A stretch of DNA of 64,000 nucleotides from Pseudomonas entomophila. GTDB taxonomy: Bacteria > Pseudomonadota > Gammaproteobacteria > Pseudomonadales > Pseudomonadaceae. A program made the position numbers and the translations under genes. Location: the NCBI RefSeq assembly GCF_018417595.1, contig NZ_CP070982.1:2257501-2321500 (forward strand), read 5' to 3'. Positions 8,024 to 16,109 of the stretch are shown here, in pieces. Below the pieces are notes generated by a model, which was given only the letters and a program-made list of their open reading frames with translations, was not told where the DNA came from and made no database searches. How positions within the stretch are numbered: the first letter of the stretch is position 1; every line of letters begins with the position of its first letter.

Positions 8024-8048
8024 GACGTGGGAGCTGGAGATTTATTCC
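8024..8048 (-). promoter_or_regulatory. ECF-type promoter of the catalase–b561 operon
   Basis: Read on the minus strand: GGAATA (8048–8043), 15 bases, CGTC (8027–8024). The -10 element lies about 36 bases before the start codon. Identical element and spacing to the promoter in front of the divergent sigma gene. Confidence 0.75.
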
Positions 8049-8103
8049 TGTGTGGGAATTCGCCCATTCGAGATGTTCGACGGTAAAGTCGCTGCGCCGG
8101 CGG

Positions 8104-8190
8104 GATCGAGCGCCGCTCACGCGGCGCATCGCGGATGAATCCGCTCCTACAGAGGTTGCCAGGCTCTGTAGGAGCGGATTCATCCGCGAT
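8104..8190. repeat. REP pair between the divergent ECF promoters
   Basis: ATCGCGGATGAATCCGCTCC (8128–8147) is followed by its reverse complement within GTAGGAGCGGATTCATCCGC (8168–8187). A preceding GATCGAGCGCCGC segment (8104–8116) and the GCGGCGCATCGCGG stretch recur almost identically at 63483–63515, so this is a larger shared unit. Confidence 0.85.
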
Positions 8191-8219
8191 GGCCTCGCAC
8201 AAACCTTCAAAGGACACAG

Positions 8220-8245
8220 GGAATAAATTTCGTCTTGCGCCGTCT
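8220..8245 (+). promoter_or_regulatory. ECF-type autoregulated promoter of the sigma/anti-sigma operon
   Basis: GGAATA (8220–8225), 15 bases, CGTCT (8241–8245), with the -10 element about 42 bases before the sigma start codon. The match in both hexamer and spacing to the divergent catalase promoter indicates recognition by the same sigma factor. Confidence 0.75.
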
Positions 8246-8286
8246 ACCTCTTACACTGACTGCCCAGTGGGGCCCGGAACCTGACC

Positions 8287-8805
8287 ATGCACGAACTGGA
8301 CGATCAACAGTGGCGCGAGCTGCTGCAACGCCTGCGCCGCTTCGCCCTGTGGCTGACCCGCGAGCCCGGCAGCGCCGACGACCTGGTCCAGGCCACGGTC
8401 GAGCGCGCCCTGAGCCGCGGCAGCCAACAGCGCGCAGTGGACAGCCTGCGCCCTTGGCTGTTCACCATCCTCTATCGGTTGTTTCTCGACGGTAAGCGTC
8501 GCGAACGCCTGCATGCCCGCTGGCTGGCGTGGTTCGGTCGTGGCCAGGCGGACGAGCCGCTGGGGGCGGACACCGAAAGCATCGTGCTGGCCCAGGCCGA
8601 CCTGCAGGCCTTCGCCAGGCTGTCGGCCGAGCAACGTGCATTGCTGCTGCTGGTCAGCGTCGAAGGCCTGAGTTACAAGGAGGCCGCCGAAGCGCTCGGC
8701 ATTCCCATCGGCACGGTGATGTCGCGCCTGTCGCGGGCGCGGGCCGCCCTGCGTGAACTGACCGAGGGCAAGCCCACGCCCCCGGCCTTGCGGAGACTCA
8801 AATGA
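8287..8805 (+). CDS. ECF RNA polymerase sigma factor
   Basis: 172 aa. Sigma-70 region 2 at about residues 14–85 (FALWLTREPGSADDLVQATVERAL, RPWLFTILYRLFLDGKRR). Region 4 at about 110–160 (LSAEQRALLLLVSVEGLSYKEAAEALGIPIGTVMSRLSRARAAL). Directs transcription of a small regulon, here probably its own operon and the divergent catalase–b561 operon. Its last codon overlaps the ATG of the anti-sigma gene (ATGA). Confidence 0.93.
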   Translation: MHELDDQQWRELLQRLRRFALWLTREPGSADDLVQATVERALSRGSQQRAVDSLRPWLFTILYRLFLDGKRRERLHARWLAWFGRGQADEPLGADTESIVLAQADLQAFARLSAEQRALLLLVSVEGLSYKEAAEALGIPIGTVMSRLSRARAALRELTEGKPTPPALRRLK

Positions 8806-9554
8806 CCCACCTGATCCCCACCGAGCACGAGCTGCACGCCTATGTCGACGAGCGCCTGGACCCGCAGCGACGGGCCGAGGTGCAGGCCTGGCTGGCGGCC
8901 AATCCGCAGGAGGCGGCACGCCTCGAAGCCTGGCGCGAGGATGCCCGGCGCCTGCGTGCGGCATTGGCCGGTTTGGGCGAGCGCCCCAGCGATCCGGCCC
9001 TCGACCTGGGCCCGTTGCGCCAACGCCTGCGTCAGCGTCGTCGGCGGCGGCTGGCCTCGGCGGCGGTCCTGCTGATCGCCGTGGGCCTGGGCGGGCTGGG
9101 CGGTTGGCAGGCGCGGGAGGTGACGCTGATGGCGGGTAGCCTGCCGATGGCGGACGCCGTTCAGGCCCACCGGATGTTCGTCGATGCCACCGCGCTGGAT
9201 ATCCAGGCCAGCGACCCGGCGCGGCTGCAAGCCTGGTTGGGCCGTCATTTCAATCGTGTCGGCCAGTTGCCGGACCTGGCCGGTTATGGCTTCCAGCCGG
9301 TCGGCGCGCGCCTGCTCAGCAACGAGGCGGGGCCGGCAGCCTTACTGGTGTTCCAGGACCGCAATGGGCAGCGAATCAGCCTGTTCCTGCGCTCGCCGGG
9401 CGAGCACTTCGAACGTATGCCCACCGGCCAGCGCACCGAGGGACAGCTCCAGGCGCGCTACTGGTCCCATGGCGACTACAACTTTGCCCTGGTCAGCGCC
9501 GCCGACGATGCCCGAGGCGAGCCGGTGCGCCAGGCGCTGGGCGTCAGCCTGTAA
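8802..9554 (+). CDS. Transmembrane anti-sigma factor
   Basis: 250 aa. The N-terminal cytoplasmic helical domain (about 1–80: EHELHAYVDERLDPQRRAEVQAWLAANP) is typical of RsgI/ChrR-like anti-sigma domains. A basic stretch RQRRRRR leads into a single membrane helix at 84–104 (LASAAVLLIAVGLGGLGGW), and a periplasmic domain of about 145 residues follows. No Cys/His zinc motif (ZAS) is evident, so the signal is likely sensed by the periplasmic domain. It partners the sigma factor encoded immediately upstream, overlapping by 4 bases. Confidence 0.9.
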   Translation: MTHLIPTEHELHAYVDERLDPQRRAEVQAWLAANPQEAARLEAWREDARRLRAALAGLGERPSDPALDLGPLRQRLRQRRRRRLASAAVLLIAVGLGGLGGWQAREVTLMAGSLPMADAVQAHRMFVDATALDIQASDPARLQAWLGRHFNRVGQLPDLAGYGFQPVGARLLSNEAGPAALLVFQDRNGQRISLFLRSPGEHFERMPTGQRTEGQLQARYWSHGDYNFALVSAADDARGEPVRQALGVSL

Positions 9555-9900
9555 GCAGTTCCAGCAGGCGCCGGCGGGCCAGCGAGCCGTCGCCTGCGCG
9601 CCAGGCCAGGTACAGCGGCAAGGGCGCGGCGACATCCTGTAGTGGCCGGAAGCACACGTTCGGTTGGGCATTGGCCAGGGCTGCTGATTCCGGCAACAGA
9701 GCTACGCCAAAGCCGCAGGCGATCAGGCTAGCGACCGAGGGGCGCCCCATGGCAGCCAGGTCAACGCCCCGTCGCCCGTGGCGCGTACGCGGATGTGGGG
9801 CGAGCAGGGTGAATCGGATGACCTCAAGCCGGAATAGGTTGCCCCTAGCTTCGTGTTCCTTGCCTCCGGTACCTGTAATGTCAGTGGCTATGTCTTGCGG
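9544..9900 (-). pseudogene. LysR-family regulator, C-terminal remnant
   Basis: On the minus strand this stretch encodes a recognisable end of a LysR substrate-binding domain (SVASLIACGFGVALLPESAALANAQPN…LARRRLLELLTG). No helix-turn-helix half is found upstream; the frame instead runs into unrelated sequence to about 10060 (residues such as HISRIFDLKALLESRGAKLA), which I cannot place. The missing N-terminal half and the join to foreign sequence indicate a broken gene at the border of the atypical 10–12.6 kb segment. It overlaps the end of the anti-sigma gene by about 11 bases (convergent). Confidence 0.65.
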
Positions 9901-10079
9901 GCCAGTAATGGCCAGTTTCGCGCCACGCGATTCGAGGAGGGCTTTCAAGTCGAATATCCTCGAGATGTGCGTGGCGGCGACCTCGGTGCACGAACTGGCG
10001 ACATCCTGGGAAGCGCTTGCCGGACAGCATGGCTGAGCGGAGTGTCCACGGCGCAGAAGCGGGACTGGTCAACGGAAAA

Positions 10080-12596
10080 CTACTCGGTTTTTCGAGCAAG
10101 CCCAGAGACGATCGCCACGACTAGCAGGCCGATGGCCCAGCCAAACAGGGTTTGTACCCAGATCAGCAGGCGCACGCCATGCTCGACGGAGTGCGAGCGG
10201 TACTCCACCACCCAGTTTCCGTTGGGTGTGGGTACCCGAGGCGCCCAATCGGACTCTTGCTTGAGGTCGACAAAGGGCATCAGGACATCCAGTGAATAGG
10301 CAAGGGGGCTGAACCCTGAGTACTCTGCGGGTAGTTTTTCGCACAAGTACCAATTGCCCTTCCCTACGACGGATACATCCGGGTTGCGCAAGCTCCACGT
10401 TTTGAGGCCATCGGGTTGGCAGACTTGGTAGGTGGGGTTCTGGAATATCAGCGGGTCGCTCGGTGCGAATATGCCTAAGAGCGCGGCATACCAATAGATG
10501 GCGCCGCATACGATCCACGTTCCGACAAACCAATACAAAAGCCGGATCGGGCGGTAGCCATAACCGGTGAAGAAGCCATAGGACCAGTGTAGGAAGCGAG
10601 TCAGGGTGCGACTGACGGAATCTCTGCGCCTACGTTTCGACGCAGGATCAGCCTGGCCTACCAGACCCAGCTTGCGTTTTTCGTTTTCCAGTGCAATCCC
10701 GATTTCACGTGCCTCTGAGAAGTGCGCCATATCCTCCAGCACGTTCTTGAGGTGCCACCAGGGTTGAGGACGGAAATTTTCGGGAGTTGACTGATTGGCC
10801 ACTTTCTTTCGCTTGGTGCATTTGGCCAGCAGGAATTTGAGGTGCTGAAACCTGTTGGGGCGCTGAGGTTTATTGGTGTTACGTTGTGCACTGAGGTCTG
10901 CAACCTGTGAGCGTAGCCAATCAAGCCGATGCTGTGTGCCAAGTGACTGGTCGACTGCCAGAGTGTCGTACTTGAAACCATTGAGGACAATTCGCTTGCC
11001 CCAGCTCGTTAAGTCGTCGTGCAGGCGTGCCACATGTGCGTTGGCCAGGGAGGCGTTGCGCAGAGGTACTTCCAGCTTTCGCAGATCCAGAGTGCCCTTG
11101 ATTCGAGCACCCTCAAGACTCAGCGACAGAGGCTCCTGGACGGTAAACTCGGAGCCGGCGCAACGAAGTTCACCTTCAATGGTAGCGTCGTTGAAAACTA
11201 CACAGCTATCCGCTTTGATCTTCAGGACAACCTTGCCCAGGATCGTCGACTGACTGAGCGTAAGTGAACGTCCATTATCGGGCGACTCAAACCGGGCGTC
11301 ATGGCATATCAGGTCGCCCTCGAGTCGTGTACATAGCAGCCGGACAGTTCCCTGAGCCCTGAACCCGTCGCTGAGCCTTACATCCCTGCCGACTACGGCG
11401 GCGTCGGCGGATAGAGCCTGGCCATTGGCTGCGAGGATTCGGGTGCCCCGACAAACCAATTGTTGACTGATCCGAGTCGTTATCAGGCGGACTTCCCCGG
11501 TGATGTCGGCATTCGATAAGTCCAGGTTGCCGTCGATGTAGGCGCCGTCGAAGCAGATGGCCTCTCCAGCGGCCTCGAACCGCCCCGCCAGAACGGCTCG
11601 ATCATTGATCTGGGCCTTGTTGAAGACGACGGGGCCTTTAGCACTGAAGTCCCTGATCAGAAACACCCCTTGCCGGAGGGTTGCACCATAGGCTTCCACT
11701 GCGGGTTCACCCTGGCCGTCAAAGGAACCGGCCAGGGCGAACATCCCGTCAACCTGGGCATTGGCAAGGTGGACCTGGCCGTTTGCCTTGGCGTTGTGCA
11801 GCATGGAGAAATTCTGTTTTACATGAGACCCAAAAAAATCGAGTGCCGGGCCGCTATGACTGGTAAGTGTGGCCCCATCCAGCAAGAAGTCACCGCCTAT
11901 CGTTGCATTGAGACAGACGATGCATCTGTGGCCACCCTCCAACCTAGAATTGACAAGGCTGATATCAGACTCGATTACGGCATTTGTCAGATTCAGGGCA
12001 TGCTTTTCCCCACCGTGAAGCATGCTCGCGACACATGCGAACCCGCCCTTGATCTCGATCCCTCCAAGATCCAAACTGCCTGTAACCTGGATGTTGTCGA
12101 AGCTCACATCGCCGGTGATTCTTGCTCCAGGGGCTGACAACCCTTCCGCATTGTCATCGTCGATGAGCGTTCTCGAAAGGTTGAGGCTACCGTGAATGAG
12201 ACAGCGAGGGGCAGCCATCGACGGCATTCGGCATTCATCCAGATTGATTGGGCCGCGAAGGGAGGCATCGCTAAAGACGAGAGGTTGATCGAATGTGCAG
12301 TGGGAGAGGTCGAAAGGTGCGCAGGTGGTAGCGTTCTGTAGATCGAGCGAGCCTTGAACGTAGGCACCCCGCAATCGGATACCTCGTTCATGCACAGCGA
12401 TATCTTGATCACCGCCCAGAATCAGGAACCTGAGAAAGCCTGCGCGTATGGTCTGGATAGGGTGAGGGACTCTGGGCCGATTAAGGTTCAGAACCAGTTG
12501 CTGACCATCCCTGCAATGATCGAGAAGCTTCTGTTCCGCGATCGTCAGTTGTCCGAAATCGCTGAGTGACCTTCCTTTGGTTTTGATCGTGCTCAC
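10080..12596 (-). CDS. Large repeat (beta-helix) protein with C-terminal membrane segments
   Basis: 838 aa from GTG 12596; a TTG at 12617 would lie in the tail of the upstream terminator. Residues about 75–550 are imperfect repeats of roughly 20 residues with LxLxxAxIxGxxxL character (examples: GAYVQGSLDLQNA, GAYIDGNLDLSNADITG, GARIKGTLDLRKL), which predict a right-handed beta-helix. It continues with VLNGFKYDTL…RLDWLRSQ, then PQPWWHLKNVLEDMAHFSEAREIGIALENEKRK. This order is known from unassigned proteins often labelled membrane-associated oxidoreductase, although no redox motif is visible. Two or three membrane helices follow (about 690–730 and 805–830). The gene is clearly poorer in GC than its neighbours, suggesting transfer. 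Function unknown. Confidence 0.7.
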   Translation of the reverse strand: MSTIKTKGRSLSDFGQLTIAEQKLLDHCRDGQQLVLNLNRPRVPHPIQTIRAGFLRFLILGGDQDIAVHERGIRLRGAYVQGSLDLQNATTCAPFDLSHCTFDQPLVFSDASLRGPINLDECRMPSMAAPRCLIHGSLNLSRTLIDDDNAEGLSAPGARITGDVSFDNIQVTGSLDLGGIEIKGGFACVASMLHGGEKHALNLTNAVIESDISLVNSRLEGGHRCIVCLNATIGGDFLLDGATLTSHSGPALDFFGSHVKQNFSMLHNAKANGQVHLANAQVDGMFALAGSFDGQGEPAVEAYGATLRQGVFLIRDFSAKGPVVFNKAQINDRAVLAGRFEAAGEAICFDGAYIDGNLDLSNADITGEVRLITTRISQQLVCRGTRILAANGQALSADAAVVGRDVRLSDGFRAQGTVRLLCTRLEGDLICHDARFESPDNGRSLTLSQSTILGKVVLKIKADSCVVFNDATIEGELRCAGSEFTVQEPLSLSLEGARIKGTLDLRKLEVPLRNASLANAHVARLHDDLTSWGKRIVLNGFKYDTLAVDQSLGTQHRLDWLRSQVADLSAQRNTNKPQRPNRFQHLKFLLAKCTKRKKVANQSTPENFRPQPWWHLKNVLEDMAHFSEAREIGIALENEKRKLGLVGQADPASKRRRRDSVSRTLTRFLHWSYGFFTGYGYRPIRLLYWFVGTWIVCGAIYWYAALLGIFAPSDPLIFQNPTYQVCQPDGLKTWSLRNPDVSVVGKGNWYLCEKLPAEYSGFSPLAYSLDVLMPFVDLKQESDWAPRVPTPNGNWVVEYRSHSVEHGVRLLIWVQTLFGWAIGLLVVAIVSGLARKTE

Positions 12597-12610
12597 AGTC
12601 GTCCCAGTAA

Positions 12611-12648
12611 AAATCAATACAGGCCTGGCATCTCATCGCCAGGCCTGT
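12611..12648 (-). terminator. Rho-independent terminator after xthA
   Basis: ACAGGCCTGGC (12619–12629) and GCCAGGCCTGT (12638–12648) form a perfect 11-bp stem with an 8-base loop, followed on the minus strand by a T-rich run (12611–12618). Separates xthA from the beta-helix gene. Confidence 0.85.
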
Positions 12649-12685
12649 GTTTGCTGCATGCAGCAGGTCACGTGCTAACGCTTTT

Positions 12686-13498
12686 TTAATCAAGCTCAAG
12701 CCAGATCGGCGCATGGTCCGACGGCTTTTCCATCCCGCGCAGCTCATAGTCGACCCCAGCCGCCTTCAGCCGCGGCAGCAGCCCCTGCGATGCCATGATC
12801 AGGTCGATCCGCAGCCCGCGCTTGGGCTCATCCTCGAAACCACGGCTGCGGTAGTCGAACCAGCTGAAGCGGTCGGCCACCTCCGGGTGCAGGTGACGGA
12901 AGCTATCGACCAGCCCCCAGCCCTTCAGACGCTCCATCCACTCACGCTCCTCGGGCAGGAAACTGCACTTGCCGGTCTTCAGCCAGCGCTTGGCGTTGTC
13001 CGGGCCGATGCCGATGTCGCAGTCCTGGGGCGAGATGTTCATGTCACCCATCACCAGCACCGGCTGGCCGTTCTGGAACTGGCCTTCGAGCAGGGCTTGC
13101 AGGTCGCTGTAGAAGCGCTGCTTGGCCGGGAACTTGGTGGGGTGGTCGCGGCTTTCACCTTGGGGGAAATAGCCGTTCATCACGGTGATGGGGGTACCGT
13201 CGCGGTCGGCGAAGGTACCCCAGATGAAGCGACGCTGGGCGTCCTCTTCATCGCTGGCGAAACCCTTGGACAGCGACAGCGGCTTTTCCCGCGAGAGCAG
13301 GGCGACGCCGTAGTGGCCTTTCTGGCCGTGGTAGTGCACGTGGTAGCCGAGCGCCTCGACGTCCTTGAGCGGGAACTGATCGTCGCTGACCTTGGTTTCC
13401 TGCAGGCCGATCACGTCCGGCTGGTGCTTGTCGATCAGCGCTGCCAGCTGGTGCGGGCGGGCGCGCAGGCCGTTGATGTTGAACGAGACGATCTTCAT
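12686..13498 (-). CDS. xthA: Exodeoxyribonuclease III
   Basis: 270 aa from ATG 13498 (longer in-frame ORF upstream is spurious). AP endonuclease/3'-5' exonuclease of base-excision repair. All family motifs are present: [10 protein letters not shown] near the N-terminus, LQETKV with the Mg-binding Glu, [28 protein letters not shown] with the catalytic Asp-Asn, [17 protein letters not shown] and the C-terminal [11 protein letters not shown] with catalytic Asp-His. Length matches the E. coli family. Divergent from the GNAT gene. Confidence 0.96.
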   Translation of the reverse strand: MKIVSFNINGLRARPHQLAALIDKHQPDVIGLQETKVSDDQFPLKDVEALGYHVHYHGQKGHYGVALLSREKPLSLSKGFASDEEDAQRRFIWGTFADRDGTPITVMNGYFPQGESRDHPTKFPAKQRFYSDLQALLEGQFQNGQPVLVMGDMNISPQDCDIGIGPDNAKRWLKTGKCSFLPEEREWMERLKGWGLVDSFRHLHPEVADRFSWFDYRSRGFEDEPKRGLRIDLIMASQGLLPRLKAAGVDYELRGMEKPSDHAPIWLELD

Positions 13499-13662
13499 GG
13501 AAAGACGATCCTGGTAAAAGCTTCGGATGCTAGCCGACATCGCCCGCCACGGCCAGCGTGGCGCCCTTCGATTGGCGCTGCTAACGTGCTGAGGTGAGGT
13601 GAACGTTACGCAGTGGAGCACCTCCAAGGCACTGTACGCCCATTCCAGGAGGACTGCCCGCA

Positions 13663-14313
13663 ATGCCCGACGCCACTGCCGCCCCGGCCCAGGTTACCCT
13701 GCTCGATGCGGGTTTCGCCCGTGAAGCACGCTCGCTGCTTTACCACGCCTACCGCCACGAACCGACTTTCGCCTGGCTGTTCGAGGGCCAGCGGCCGGGC
13801 TACGAACGGCGCCTGAGGGTGATGGTGCGCGAGTGGGTGCGCCAGCACTTCTACCTGGAACTGCCGGCGATCGGCCTGCTGGTGGAGGACCGCCTGGTGG
13901 GGCTGGCCTTGATCGTGCCGCCGCACCGGCGCCTGGGGGTGGCCGACAGCTGGGCCTGGCGCCTGCGCATGATCCTGGGCACCGGCTTGCGTTGCACCCG
14001 GCGCTACCTGGACTACCAGGCCGCGCTCGCCGGCTGCCTGCCTGGCGAGCAGGTGCATGTGTTGCCGTTGCTGGGGGTGCATCCGCAGTTCCAGGGCCAG
14101 CACTATGGCGAACAGCTCTTGCAGGCGGTGCATGACTGGTGCGCCGAGGACCCGGCCACCGATGGTGTGGTGCTGGATACCGGCAACGCCCACTACCTGG
14201 CGTTCTATCAACGCCAGGGTTATGAAGAGATCGGGGAGATTGCTGTAGGGCCAATCCGAGAGCGGGTATTCTTTCACCCGAATCCTGTGTCATCCAAGGT
14301 ATCAAACCTGTGA
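13663..14313 (+). CDS. GNAT family N-acetyltransferase
   Basis: 216 aa. N-terminal half is variable. The C-terminal half has the acetyl-CoA site [28 protein letters not shown] (about 130–158; QxxGxG variant QGQHYGEQL) and the closing [23 protein letters not shown] strand. Substrate unknown. A weak Shine–Dalgarno region precedes the ATG (CCAGGAGGAC, about 10 bases upstream). Divergent from xthA. Confidence 0.85.
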   Translation: MPDATAAPAQVTLLDAGFAREARSLLYHAYRHEPTFAWLFEGQRPGYERRLRVMVREWVRQHFYLELPAIGLLVEDRLVGLALIVPPHRRLGVADSWAWRLRMILGTGLRCTRRYLDYQAALAGCLPGEQVHVLPLLGVHPQFQGQHYGEQLLQAVHDWCAEDPATDGVVLDTGNAHYLAFYQRQGYEEIGEIAVGPIRERVFFHPNPVSSKVSNL

Positions 14314-14357
14314 CAGGCATTTACTGACGGCTCCGTTGACTGTCTCGCTCTGGTAGC

Positions 14358-16109
14358 ATGCGCCGCATGACGTATTCAGGAAGACTTGGCTGGGGCCTGC
14401 TGTTGTTGGCCGCCAGCTCCATGGCATGGGCCCAGAGCGAATTGCTGGTGCGGGTCAAACCCGCCAACAAGGCGCTCAAGGCCAATATCGAAGGTTATAT
14501 CGGCAACCTCGGGGACCGCGACGAAGAGGCGCTGCTGCGCTTCAGCCGCGGTGCCGAGGAGCAGGCGCGCAAGGCGGCCCAGGCGCTGGGCTATTACCAG
14601 GCGCGCATCGACGCCGAGGTCAAGCCACCACCCGACAAAGACAAACCGCCGCAACTGATCCTGCGTGTGGACCCGGGTGAACCGGTGCGCTTGCGCAATG
14701 TGACCGTGCGCATCGAAGGGCCGGCCACCGAGCTCAAGGCGTTTCGTATTCCCGACAGCAAGGCGCTGCGTCCAGGCGAACAGCTCAATCATGGTCACTA
14801 CGAGGACGCCAAGCGGCTGATCCAGAACCAGGCGTCGCGCTATGGTTTCTTTGCCGGGCGCTTCGAGCGCCAGCGCCTGGCGGTCGATCCGCAGGCCGGC
14901 GTGGCCGATATCGAGCTCATCTACCAGAGCGGCCCGCGCTATCGCCTGGGGGCGGTGACCTTCGGTGGCGATGCGCCGCTGGACAACGACCTGTTGCAGC
15001 GCATGGTGTCGTTCAAACCTGGCACACCCTACGACTCCGAACTGATCGCCGAACTCAACAACGACCTGCAATCGAGCGGCTACTTCGAAGGGGTTCGTGT
15101 CGACGCGGCGCCGACTGCCGCCGTAGGCGAGGACATCCCGGTGGCTGTCCAGCTCGATATTCGCAAGCCACGCACCATGGGGCTTGGCCTGGGCTTCTCG
15201 ACGGATGTCGGCCCGCGTGGCAAGGCCAACTGGACCCGCCACTGGGTCAACCCGCAGGGCCACAGCTATGGCTGGGAAACCGAACTGTCCGCCCCCCGGC
15301 AGAACGTCGGGTTGTGGTACGACATTCCCCTGGACCCACCCCTGACCGACAAGCTGCGTTTCGCCGGCGGCTACCAGAACGAAGAACTTGCCGGCACCGA
15401 CACCCTGAGCAAGCTGCTCACCGTCGGCCCTGAGTGGCACAGCAAGCTGGCCAGCGGCTGGCAGCGGGTGATCTCGTTGAAGTACCAGCGTGAAGAGTAT
15501 CGCCTGGGCGATGATTCGGGGCTGAGCAACCTGTTGATGCCCGGCGTCAGTTTCTCCTACCTGCGCAGTGACAACCGTATCGACCCGCACAACGGCTACC
15601 GCCTGCAGTTCGACCTGCAGGCCGCCAAGGAAGGCTTGGGCTCGGACACCAACCTGGTGCACGGCAACGTGCTGCTCAAGGGCCTGACCACCCTCGGCCA
15701 GAACCACCGCTTCCTGGGGCGCGTGCAGTTCGGTGGCAGCGCCACCAATGGCTATCAGCAGAACATCCCGCCATCGCTGCGCTTCTTCGCCGGTGGTGAC
15801 CAGAGCGTGCGCGGCTACGACTACCAATCGTTGTCGCCGACCAACAACAAGGGTGACAAGATCGGTGGTCGCTACCTGGTGGCGGGCAGCGCCGAGTACC
15901 AGTATTCGATTGCCGAGAAATGGCGCCTGGCGACTTTCATCGACCAGGGCAACTCGTTCAACTCGCTGGAACTGCCCAGCCTCAAGACGGGCGTCGGTGT
16001 CGGTGTGCGCTGGGTCTCGCCGGTCGGGCCGTTGCGCCTGGACCTGGCCCATGCGCTGGACGACGATGGCGGCTTCCGTTTGCACTTCTCCATGGGGCCT
16101 GAACTGTGA
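14358..16109 (+). CDS. tamA: Translocation and assembly module TamA (BamA-like outer-membrane protein)
   Basis: 583 aa; ATG 14367 is an alternative start. Signal peptide (GLLLLAASSMAWA), then three POTRA domains in about residues 25–260, then a 16-strand barrel with the conserved FAGGDQSVRGYDYQS motif (VRGF/Y box) near residue 480 and GVGVRWVSPVGPLRLDLAHAL near the end. Inserts autotransporters and other barrel proteins with TamB. Overlaps tamB by 4 bases. Confidence 0.95.
   Translation: MRRMTYSGRLGWGLLLLAASSMAWAQSELLVRVKPANKALKANIEGYIGNLGDRDEEALLRFSRGAEEQARKAAQALGYYQARIDAEVKPPPDKDKPPQLILRVDPGEPVRLRNVTVRIEGPATELKAFRIPDSKALRPGEQLNHGHYEDAKRLIQNQASRYGFFAGRFERQRLAVDPQAGVADIELIYQSGPRYRLGAVTFGGDAPLDNDLLQRMVSFKPGTPYDSELIAELNNDLQSSGYFEGVRVDAAPTAAVGEDIPVAVQLDIRKPRTMGLGLGFSTDVGPRGKANWTRHWVNPQGHSYGWETELSAPRQNVGLWYDIPLDPPLTDKLRFAGGYQNEELAGTDTLSKLLTVGPEWHSKLASGWQRVISLKYQREEYRLGDDSGLSNLLMPGVSFSYLRSDNRIDPHNGYRLQFDLQAAKEGLGSDTNLVHGNVLLKGLTTLGQNHRFLGRVQFGGSATNGYQQNIPPSLRFFAGGDQSVRGYDYQSLSPTNNKGDKIGGRYLVAGSAEYQYSIAEKWRLATFIDQGNSFNSLELPSLKTGVGVGVRWVSPVGPLRLDLAHALDDDGGFRLHFSMGPEL

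Noticed and set aside
9833..9857. Third GGAATA-N15-CGT element
   Set aside because: Ends in CGTG, not CGTC, and lies inside the LysR remnant with no gene start downstream at promoter distance.
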